Positions 7,202-14,095 of a stretch of 20,134 nucleotides of DNA are shown here, piece after piece. The translations under genes were made by a program, and so were the position numbers. The stretch comes from an uncultured Pelagibacteraceae bacterium. Its GTDB lineage: Bacteria; Pseudomonadota; Alphaproteobacteria; Pelagibacterales; Pelagibacteraceae. The number at the start of each line of letters is the position of its first letter. The stretch's first letter is position 1. The stretch covers positions 1 through 20,134 of the forward strand of contig CACPIK010000009.1 of assembly GCA_902633885.1 (NCBI GenBank), in the 5' to 3' direction. A model generated the notes under the pieces. It had not been told where the DNA came from and did no database searches. It was given only the letters and a program-made list of their open reading frames with translations.

Positions 7202-8170
7202 ATGTTAATAAATGATAGAAACATTAAAACTTGGTCTTTAATAGGACAAAGAGCTACCTTTGGAATGATTGCTCTTGACCTTATTAAAGAAAATAACGAT
7301 TTAATGATTTTAACATCTGATGTTTCTACTTCAGCAGGATTAGATAGATTTAGAAAAACATACCCAAATAACTATGTAGATGTTGGAATAGCTGAACAGA
7401 ATTTAATTGGAGTAGCAACAGGCCTAGCAAGTGAAAAATACAAAGTGCTAACAACAACTTTTGCACCATTTCAAACTTTAAGATGCTGTGAGCAAATTAA
7501 AGTCAACTTAGGATATATGAAGTATAAAATTATAATGGTAGGCTTAGCCAGCGGTCTTGCATTAGGTTCATTAGGTTTTACCCATGCATCAATTGAAGAG
7601 TTGGGTGTATTGAGAAGTATTCCAAACCTCACAATAGTATCACCATCTGATTGTCTTGAATTAGCTAAAACTGTAGAAGCTGCTCTAAAATTAGATAAAT
7701 CTTGTTACATAAGGTTAACAGGCACATCCAACAATCCAATTGTAAATAGAAATGATTATAATTTTGAAATTGGTAAATCTGTTCAGTTAAAGAATGGAAA
7801 TGATTTAACTCTATTTTGTAATGGACCTTTAGTTTACAATTGTTTAGAGGCAGCAAAAATTTTGGAGAAAGAAAATATATCAACTTCAGTAGTAAATATG
7901 CACACTATTAAGCCGATAGATAAAGATATAATTTTAGAAAAAATAAACAAAAATAAGATTATTTTTACCGCTGAAGAGCATAATATTATTGGTGGCTTAG
8001 GAAGCGCAGTTGCAGAAGTAAAATCTTCAGTAGAAAGTAAATGCAAGCTAATACGATTGGGTATAAACGATGTTTATACAAAAGGAGGGAGTCAAAAATA
8101 TCTACAAGAACTCAATGGACTTTCAATTGACAAAATAGTATACACAGTCAAAAATAATTTAAATAAATAA
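7202..8170 (+). CDS. Transketolase, C-terminal (pyrimidine-binding plus C-terminal domain) subunit
   Basis: Partner of the gene just upstream. The block VDVGIAEQNLIGVATGLAS (59-77) contains Glu65, the glutamate that activates the thiamine ring, followed by TTFAPF (86-91), which packs on the pyrimidine. TFSLEELGV-like THASIEELGVLRSIP comes next, then the C-terminal transketolase domain from about residue 190 with TAEEHNIIGGLGSAVAE (about 256-272). 322 residues is the usual length for this subunit. Gaps to both neighbours are 6 nt and 1 nt, so the two subunits and the ACP are very probably made together. The acceptor is not evident: candidates are a 4-keto-sugar nucleotide, an ordinary aldose, or a group on the ACP. 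Confidence 0.92.
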   Translation: MLINDRNIKTWSLIGQRATFGMIALDLIKENNDLMILTSDVSTSAGLDRFRKTYPNNYVDVGIAEQNLIGVATGLASEKYKVLTTTFAPFQTLRCCEQIKVNLGYMKYKIIMVGLASGLALGSLGFTHASIEELGVLRSIPNLTIVSPSDCLELAKTVEAALKLDKSCYIRLTGTSNNPIVNRNDYNFEIGKSVQLKNGNDLTLFCNGPLVYNCLEAAKILEKENISTSVVNMHTIKPIDKDIILEKINKNKIIFTAEEHNIIGGLGSAVAEVKSSVESKCKLIRLGINDVYTKGGSQKYLQELNGLSIDKIVYTVKNNLNK

Positions 8171-8171
8171 A

Positions 8172-8414
8172 ATGAGCACTGAAGAAAGATACAAAAAAGT
8201 TTTTATTGACACATTGTCTATAGATAAAGATAAATTTACTGACGATATTAAATACAATGATATACCAGAATGGGACTCAATTGGTCATATGACCCTTATG
8301 TCAGGATTAGAAGAAGAATTCAAAATTACGCTTGAAACAGACGATATCATAGACTTTAGCTCTTATAAAAAGGGAATAGAATTATTAAAAGAGAAATATA
8401 AAATAAGCTTCTAA
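8172..8414 (+). CDS. Acyl carrier protein
   Basis: Small acidic helical protein of 80 residues. WDSIGHMTLM (34-43) contains the Asp-Ser pair whose Ser36 should carry 4'-phosphopantetheine; the following helix LEEEFKITLETDDIIDFSSY is standard for the ACP fold. It is not the housekeeping AcpP: it lacks the DSLD variant and the usual fabD/fabF neighbours. The ATG lies one base after the transketolase stop, the tightest junction in this operon, which argues that the carried group is made or used by the enzymes around it. Candidate partners in the window are the FabG-like SDR (5649), the FabZ-like dehydratase (1688), LuxC (1) and the two acyltransferase-like proteins. No ketosynthase, malonyltransferase or phosphopantetheinyl transferase gene is present here. 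Confidence 0.88.
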   Translation: MSTEERYKKVFIDTLSIDKDKFTDDIKYNDIPEWDSIGHMTLMSGLEEEFKITLETDDIIDFSSYKKGIELLKEKYKISF

Positions 8415-8437
8415 AGATAAATCTTCAAGATTATTTA

Positions 8438-9727
8438 ATGCCAGCAGGAACAGATATTTATAATTTAATCAGACTTTTATGGCCTATTAATAGAAGTATA
8501 ACAGGTAATGGTAATAGGCAGACTTTAAAAATATTAAAAAAAATTAATAAAAAATTGCGAATATTTGAAGTTAAATCTAACAAAAATGTTTATGACTGGA
8601 GAATTCCTTTAGAATGGAATGTAAAAAAGGCTTTTATTAAAGTCCAGGAAACTGGAGAAGAAGTTTTGAATTTTAAAAACAATAATTTACATTTAATGAG
8701 TTATTCAACTCCGATTAATAAAATATTAACTTTTAATGAATTGAAGAAAAAATTAAACTTTATAAGAGAAAAGCCTAATTCAATTCCATATACCACTTCA
8801 TATTATAAAAAAAATTGGAGCTTTAATATAACTTATAATAATTTTAAAAAATTAAATAAAAATAATAAATATATAGTAAATATAGACGCTAAATTTAAAA
8901 AGGGCTCCATGTCTTATGGTGAAATTTATCTTAAAGGAAAATTAAAAAGAGAAATATTATTCTCAACATATATTTGTCATCCATCAATGGCTAATAATGA
9001 ATTATCAGGTCCTTCACTGTCAATTTTTTTATCAAAATGGTTAAACAATATAAAAAATAGAAAATATTCATATAGATTTATATTTATTCCAGAAACAATA
9101 GGATCAATACATTATATAAAAAAAAATTTAAAAAATATGAAAAAAAATATTTTAGCTATATTTAATATAACATGTGTAGGAGACGATAAAAATTCTTCAG
9201 TACTTTTTTCTAAATATGCAAACACTGTTGCAGATAAAATTTTACTAAAAGTGCTTAAAAAAAATAATATCAAATTTAAAAAATACCATTGGCTTGATAG
9301 AGGTAGTGATGAGAGACAATTTATGTCTGCCGGAGTAGAAATCCCAACTGTTTCACTTATGAGTTCAAAGTACAGGGAATATTCAGAATATCACACTTCT
9401 GATGATAATTTAAACTTTATTAGCCAGTCAGGGCTTATGAAAAATTTTAACTTATATAAAAAAATAGTTTTAGAAACAGAAAAACTCGAATTTCCTATTG
9501 CAAGATTTTTGTGCGAACCTAATTTGAGTAAAAGAAATTTATATCCTGATCACAAATTAAATAAAAAAAATTCATTTATTAAAAAAAATGCTAAAAATAT
9601 TCTTAATTTCCTATCATATTCTGATGGTAGAAATTCATTAAATGATATTTCAGATTATATAAGACTCAATATAAATGAAACAGAAAAGATAAACAAAGTA
9701 CTAAAAAATAATAATTTAATTTATTAG
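8438..9727 (+). CDS. DUF4910/DUF2172 aminopeptidase-like protein
   Basis: Belongs to the M28-like family annotated DUF4910 (with an inserted DUF2172 domain and a C-terminal winged helix), common in bacterial surface-glycan clusters. Seen: the N-terminal LLWPINRSITGNGNRQTL (13-30), YDWRIPLEWNV (52-62), the metal-site block CHPSMANNELSGP (180-192) with His181 and Asn187 in place of the bridging Asp of classical M28 peptidases, FIPETIGS (216-223) with Glu219, RGSDERQF (288-295), and EYHTSDD (317-323) with His319. The last 60 residues look like the winged-helix part. The reaction is not established; a metal-dependent amidohydrolase or deacylase acting on a sugar derivative is as plausible as a peptidase. 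No signal peptide, so cytoplasmic. It ends 11 nt before the convergent DUF6580 gene. Confidence 0.82.
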   Translation: MPAGTDIYNLIRLLWPINRSITGNGNRQTLKILKKINKKLRIFEVKSNKNVYDWRIPLEWNVKKAFIKVQETGEEVLNFKNNNLHLMSYSTPINKILTFNELKKKLNFIREKPNSIPYTTSYYKKNWSFNITYNNFKKLNKNNKYIVNIDAKFKKGSMSYGEIYLKGKLKREILFSTYICHPSMANNELSGPSLSIFLSKWLNNIKNRKYSYRFIFIPETIGSIHYIKKNLKNMKKNILAIFNITCVGDDKNSSVLFSKYANTVADKILLKVLKKNNIKFKKYHWLDRGSDERQFMSAGVEIPTVSLMSSKYREYSEYHTSDDNLNFISQSGLMKNFNLYKKIVLETEKLEFPIARFLCEPNLSKRNLYPDHKLNKKNSFIKKNAKNILNFLSYSDGRNSLNDISDYIRLNINETEKINKVLKNNNLIY

Positions 9728-9738
9728 TTTAATATTAT

Positions 9739-10233
9739 TTAAATTATTTCTTTCTTAAATTTATACTTATTCAAATATAATTTATAGATTGCTTCTATAG
9801 CACCTGAAAATATAAAAGTAGATATTAAACTGTATCCGAAAAATGGAAGAGCAAGAGTATAACATGCTATAAAACCGGTAAATGAATATCCATATCCACC
9901 TAATGTCCAAACACCAAAATTTGTTATTATAAAAAATAAAAGCGCCCCAAATAATGCTCCTGAAACTCTAGTAGTTATGTTTTTAATAAAATATTTTGAA
10001 ATAAGACCAATTATAACTACACTTCCCCATGTAAATGCAACAGTACTATGAAAACCTATAAAATAATCTGTTATTAAAAAACTAATTATTAAAGCTGGTA
10101 TGTATCTTGTGCCTAAAATTGCTGGTATGTAAAAACTTAATGCTAACAAGCTTGTAAAATTTGGAGGGTGAGGAATAAAGCGACTTGCAGATAAAACTAA
10201 AAAAATTCCAATAAAAATTTTCAAATAATTCAT
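9739..10233 (-). CDS. DUF6580-family membrane protein, putative vitamin B12 transport component
   Basis: Small hydrophobic protein with about five membrane segments. SRFIPHPPNFTSLLALSFY (about 17-35 from the chosen start) is the family signature. DUF6580 proteins resemble the substrate-binding S components of ECF transporters, and genes of this kind occur next to btuB and under cobalamin riboswitches, so a role in moving a corrinoid across the inner membrane is reasonable; this is not proven. It sits in the same direction just downstream of the btuB-like gene and should share the riboswitch-controlled transcript. The frame can be extended to TTG 10287, but the extra 18 residues are unlike the family and the ATG at 10233 gives a normal N-terminus before the first membrane segment. 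Length 164 residues. Confidence 0.72.
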   Translation of the reverse strand: MNYLKIFIGIFLVLSASRFIPHPPNFTSLLALSFYIPAILGTRYIPALIISFLITDYFIGFHSTVAFTWGSVVIIGLISKYFIKNITTRVSGALFGALLFFIITNFGVWTLGGYGYSFTGFIACYTLALPFFGYSLISTFIFSGAIEAIYKLYLNKYKFKKEII

Positions 10234-10296
10234 AATTATCAATTTACAAATTAAAATAATTTTAACAACATTTAAATAAATTATCAATTAAGCTTT

Positions 10297-12162
10297 TTAG
10301 AATTCTTTCCTAAAGCCAAATCTTATTTGTCTATCGTTTTGAGGATAACCATGTGGTCTTTGATAGATTTCATCAAGCATATTGTCAATATTTAATGATA
10401 AAACATAATTATTAATTTTCTTTGATATTGATAAATCAATAATATCGGTACTATCCATTTCTATAGTTGAATAGTTTGACGAATGTGTATCAAAATGTTT
10501 TCCATAATGTTTATAATTTGCATTTAAATTAAAATCACCAAGAAGGTACATTTTTATTTTTTGACTTAAATCTACCCCATATGTTTTTTCTGGCCTTCTT
10601 AACTGATCTGCACTATTTTCCTTCTTTGAAGATAAGAATGAGGTAAAAAAATTTATTTTAGTATCTTCATTGTTGTATAAAATATTTCCATTAAGACCAG
10701 ACTGATTCAATTCTATATTGTCATTATCATTAACATATTTGTTGCTAACATATTCTATATTATTGTGTATATTAGATCTAAATAAACTTGTTGAAAAACT
10801 TAATTTATTGTTAGCAAAATAGTTTATGTATACTTCGTTACTAATGCTTTTTTCAGCTTTAAGACTTTTATTCCCTGAATAACCATAGCTATCAGTTCCA
10901 TATAGTTCGTAAAGAGTTGGATTTCTTAATCCAGTCATTCTTGATAAACCAAATTCAAGTTTTTTAATTTTTTGATTTAAACTAACTTTATATGTAGAGT
11001 TATCTCCAGATTGTTTGTGATCATCATTTCTTAAAAAAATTGATAAATTAGTATTATCGAATATATTTATACCCAAGTTAGAATATACTGCTAAGTTGTC
11101 TACATTTCCTTTAGTTGAAGATGTATAGGATCCATTATTATCAAAAGATCCCCAATCATATTTATACTCAGATCCTGCACCAAATGATAAATAATTATTT
11201 AAAGTTTTTGAAAGATCATACTTAATTCCTATAACTTCACTTTCATAGGTATCTATAGTGCCTCTTTCATCATACTCTCTATCATATATCGTGTAGTATA
11301 GTATAGAATTTTGTTTTTGATTTTGATTTTTGTTCTCTAATCCTAATTGAAAAGATCCCATTTTGTTATCGCCTTCATATCCTGTTTGCTTAGTTGTGGA
11401 ACCATCATATTCCGCAATTGTTTGTCTTAAGTATGTTGTGTTATAAAATCTTAAGTTTGGCTTTATGTAGTTTTCATAATTTATATTAGTTGTATAATTT
11501 TCTACACTATCTTTCTCATCATCATTGCTTCCCCTAGCACTTGTTGTCTCGTTATTAACAGTGCCTATTTTTAGATTTAATGATGAATTATCATAAATAA
11601 AAGTTTTATTGCCCAATAAATCATAGTTGCCATGTTCATCTCCTGATAACGACATGCTGTCTTTATAATCCCCAGTTAATATTATATTTACTGCTCCACC
11701 TATTGCATTTGTTCCAAAATGAGTTGCACTAGAGCCAGGGTATACTTCAATTTGTTGAACTGTTTGAATAAAATCAACACCAAAGTCATGTAAACCTTGC
11801 GTAGTCGATTGATCATTAATTGGTACTCCGTTGATCATTACTAAGGTATGGTTTGAGCCAGTACCTCTCATAAACATTGAAGTCTGCTGTCCTCTAGGAC
11901 CACTTTGGGTAATATTGATATCTGGTACTGTATTAAGCACATCTATTAAATCAATAGCTCCAGACTCAATTATCTGTTTTTTATTTATTACTATTTTATT
12001 TACACCCGATTTAGAATGCTCAGAGCTATTTGAAATATAGCTTGTGATCTCTAAACACGGGACTTTATTTTTATTATCCCAAGAACAATCATCTAGATTT
12101 GCAGATAATAAAATATTATTAAAAAATAAAATGCTTATTGAAATTAAAATTAACCTCGACAT
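10297..12162 (-). CDS. btuB: TonB-dependent outer-membrane receptor, BtuB-like
   Basis: Outer-membrane beta-barrel for energy-dependent uptake, here probably of cobalamin. Residues 1-20 form a signal peptide (MSRLILISISILFFNNILLS). The plug follows: QIIESGAIDLIDVLNTVPDI (about 63-82), MFMRGTGSNHTLVMINGVPI (about 96-115) and IEVYPGSSATHFGTNAIGGA (about 137-156), all classical plug blocks. The remainder has alternating polar/hydrophobic strands and ends in IRFGFRKEF with the terminal Phe needed for BAM-dependent insertion. At 621 residues it is close to E. coli BtuB (about 614 with signal peptide). Assignment to B12 rather than iron or sugars rests on the cobalamin riboswitch in its leader and the DUF6580 gene downstream. 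TonB/ExbBD and BtuCDF are not in the window. The island lies opposite to the surrounding glycan genes. Confidence 0.88.
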   Translation of the reverse strand: MSRLILISISILFFNNILLSANLDDCSWDNKNKVPCLEITSYISNSSEHSKSGVNKIVINKKQIIESGAIDLIDVLNTVPDINITQSGPRGQQTSMFMRGTGSNHTLVMINGVPINDQSTTQGLHDFGVDFIQTVQQIEVYPGSSATHFGTNAIGGAVNIILTGDYKDSMSLSGDEHGNYDLLGNKTFIYDNSSLNLKIGTVNNETTSARGSNDDEKDSVENYTTNINYENYIKPNLRFYNTTYLRQTIAEYDGSTTKQTGYEGDNKMGSFQLGLENKNQNQKQNSILYYTIYDREYDERGTIDTYESEVIGIKYDLSKTLNNYLSFGAGSEYKYDWGSFDNNGSYTSSTKGNVDNLAVYSNLGINIFDNTNLSIFLRNDDHKQSGDNSTYKVSLNQKIKKLEFGLSRMTGLRNPTLYELYGTDSYGYSGNKSLKAEKSISNEVYINYFANNKLSFSTSLFRSNIHNNIEYVSNKYVNDNDNIELNQSGLNGNILYNNEDTKINFFTSFLSSKKENSADQLRRPEKTYGVDLSQKIKMYLLGDFNLNANYKHYGKHFDTHSSNYSTIEMDSTDIIDLSISKKINNYVLSLNIDNMLDEIYQRPHGYPQNDRQIRFGFRKEF

Positions 12163-12227
12163 AGTTATAAACTCTTTTTTTTATGCCGCTGTTAATTTAT
12201 AATTGCAGAATTAGACTTTTCCTGGCC

Positions 12228-12336
12228 CTCATTCGACAACGGACTATACCGGGTGGCGCTCGGACTTGATTTTTCTCACCGTTACAGGAATAGTCAATGA
12301 TTTGCACATTGTTCCCCACCAAATTTCGGTATGAGA
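12228..12336 (-). ncRNA. Cobalamin riboswitch in the btuB leader
   Basis: Read on the minus strand, the leader contains the hallmarks of a B12 aptamer. GGGGAAC (12317-12311) is followed by a CAATG/CATTG hairpin, then ATTCC, then CTGTAACGGTGAG (12287-12275), equivalent to the CGCAACGGTAAG core. Next comes AAGTCCGAGCGCCACCCGG (12267-12249), equivalent to AAGTCCGGATACCGGCC. Helix AACGG (12283-12279) pairs with CCGTT (12242-12238), and a closing stem CTCAT (12335-12331) pairs with ATGAG (12232-12228). The remaining 65 nt before the ATG at 12162 form the expression platform. No hairpin followed by a U run is visible there, so control is more likely at translation than by intrinsic termination; that is inference. 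B12 binding should lower receptor expression. Confidence 0.88.
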
Positions 12337-12338
12337 TT

Positions 12339-12367
12339 TATATATAAATAATTGGATTTTATGTCAA
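12339..12367 (-). promoter_or_regulatory. Sigma-70-type promoter for the riboswitch/btuB transcript
   Basis: On the minus strand a perfect TTGACA (12367-12362) is followed after exactly 17 nt by TATATA (12344-12339). Transcription would start near 12332, at the 5' edge of the aptamer, giving a leader of about 170 nt. The position directly upstream of the riboswitch makes this the best-supported promoter in the window. Confidence 0.65.
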
Positions 12368-12421
12368 TAATAAAAAATTGCTATTATAATCATTTCTAGT
12401 ATATAAATTGATATTATTAAG

Positions 12422-14089
12422 ATGACCAATAAAATTCACTTAACTAAAACCAGAAAACAAATTCAAAAACTAGACGAACTGCCTACTTATGACAGGTCTC
12501 TGGTTGATTACTCTAAATACAATACAAATGTGGGACATGCAGGAGTAAAGTACTCTATGGCTGTTCAAGCAACAAGAGGATGTCCATATAGATGTTTTTA
12601 TTGCGATGTTTACAAAACTACTCTTCATCATTTTAGAAGATCTGTAGATAGTATTTATGAAGAAGTAAAAATGATTGCAGACATGGGAGTTAAAAGAATA
12701 GAATTTATTGATGATATTTTCAATGTTAAAGCAAAAGATTTCGTTGAATTTTTCAATCGTGCAATTAAAGACAATTTAGGAGTAAGCTTCTTTTTTCCAA
12801 CTGCTTTGAAAGGAGATTTGCTAAATAAGGAAGTAATTGACACGATGATGCAAGGTGGAGCTGTAGGTGTAAATGTATCACTAGAGTCAGCATCACCAAG
12901 AATGCAAAAAGTAATGAGGAAAGGTCTAAACATTGAAAAATTTAGAGAAAATTTGGATTATATATGTAAAAATTATCCAAGCGCAGTTACAACATTAAAT
13001 ACAATGCACGGCTTTCCAACTGAAACAGAGGAAGAGGCCCAGATGACGCTTGATTTTATTTTTTCAATGAAATGGGTACACTTTCCTTACACTCATATAG
13101 TTAGAATATTTCCAGGCACAGATTTAGAAAAATTTGCATTGGATCATGGAGTAGACAAAGGTGCAATAAATGAAGCTATCGATAAATCTTATCATGAAGT
13201 TGCTCCCACTTTGCCATTTAGAAGAGAATTTACAGAAAAATATAAACTAAAATTTTTAAAAGAGTATGTTTTAAACAAGGAAAGATTAAAAAAAGTTTTA
13301 CCTGTACAGATGAAGCATTTTACTGAAGATGAGCTGAACCAAAGATATAGCAGCTATTTTGTATCTAGAATAAATGGATTACAAGATGTACTAAGAATGG
13401 CGGGCATTAATAAAGATGAATTAGAAATAAAATGCTTAAGTGAAAAAGAAATTCAGATACCTGATCTCAATAAAAAAATAAAAAAAATATTTCCTGTTAA
13501 AAAGGTTAAGAAAAATTCTTTTAAAATTCTACTAATTAATATTTCTACACACTTTACAAAAGACAGAAGTATAACAGAATATGATGTTGTAGAGCCTCCT
13601 TTGGGGTTAATTGCTCTTCAAAGTTATTTAAATCATGTTTTTAAAGATGAAGTTGAGGGTAAATTAATAAAATCTAGAATAGATTTTGATAATTATGAAG
13701 AGTTACAAAAAATTATTGATGATTTTAATCCTGATTTAATTGGAGTTAGCTCAATGACATTCCACAAAGATTTTTTTCACGAAGCAATCGCAAAGATAAG
13801 GGAAGGTGGATATCAAAAAACTTTGTTAGTAGGAGGACCACACCCAACTACTAGTTATCAAGAAGTTCTAAAAGACGAAAATATAGATATATGTGCAATT
13901 GGAGAAGGAGAACAAATCCTAGCAGAGATAGTTGACAAATTGATTAAAAATAATGGTGAAAAGTTGAAAAGAAATCAATTAGAAATTATCGATGGAATAG
14001 CATTCGCCGATAATCAAAATAAAACGCAATACTTAAATACTGATAAACAATCAGAAATAACTCTAGAACAATCTTCGCTGAATAGCTAA
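12422..14089 (+). CDS. Radical SAM protein with C-terminal B12-binding domain (domain order swapped)
   Basis: Cobalamin-dependent radical SAM enzymes normally carry an N-terminal B12-binding domain, then a linker with a LPFPDRxL-type motif, then the radical SAM barrel. Here the protein begins with the linker (LDELPTYDRSLVDY, 17-30), then the radical SAM motif RGCPYRCFYC with Cys54, Cys58 and Cys61, barrel strands such as IEFIDDIF (93-100) and VNVSLESAS (150-158), and a helical tail to about 350. The B12-binding-like domain follows: FKILLINIS (367-375), VVEPPLGLIALQSYL (389-403), PDLIGVSSMTFH (437-448), LLVGGPHPT (468-476) and DICAIGEGE (489-497), ending in IIDGIAFADN, which is where the linker would normally start. 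An in-frame stop at 12404-12406 excludes an N-terminal extension. The start is the ATG at 12422. Substrate unknown. Divergent from the B12 uptake genes. Confidence 0.85.
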   Translation: MTNKIHLTKTRKQIQKLDELPTYDRSLVDYSKYNTNVGHAGVKYSMAVQATRGCPYRCFYCDVYKTTLHHFRRSVDSIYEEVKMIADMGVKRIEFIDDIFNVKAKDFVEFFNRAIKDNLGVSFFFPTALKGDLLNKEVIDTMMQGGAVGVNVSLESASPRMQKVMRKGLNIEKFRENLDYICKNYPSAVTTLNTMHGFPTETEEEAQMTLDFIFSMKWVHFPYTHIVRIFPGTDLEKFALDHGVDKGAINEAIDKSYHEVAPTLPFRREFTEKYKLKFLKEYVLNKERLKKVLPVQMKHFTEDELNQRYSSYFVSRINGLQDVLRMAGINKDELEIKCLSEKEIQIPDLNKKIKKIFPVKKVKKNSFKILLINISTHFTKDRSITEYDVVEPPLGLIALQSYLNHVFKDEVEGKLIKSRIDFDNYEELQKIIDDFNPDLIGVSSMTFHKDFFHEAIAKIREGGYQKTLLVGGPHPTTSYQEVLKDENIDICAIGEGEQILAEIVDKLIKNNGEKLKRNQLEIIDGIAFADNQNKTQYLNTDKQSEITLEQSSLNS

Positions 14090-14095
14090 GTTTCT

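Noticed and set aside
10234..10287. TTG start at 10287 for the DUF6580 gene
   Set aside because: The extra 18 residues are not like the family N-terminus and there is an ATG at 10233 just before the first membrane segment.
12163..12227. Intrinsic terminator in the riboswitch expression platform
   Set aside because: Candidate stems are short and interrupted, and the transcript reads as an A run, not a U run, after them.
12385..12390. TATAAT as promoter for the radical SAM/B12 gene
   Set aside because: The hexamer 17 nt upstream is TGTCAA, a poor -35 on the plus strand (it is the minus-strand TTGACA of btuB). A promoter must exist in this gap, but I cannot place it.
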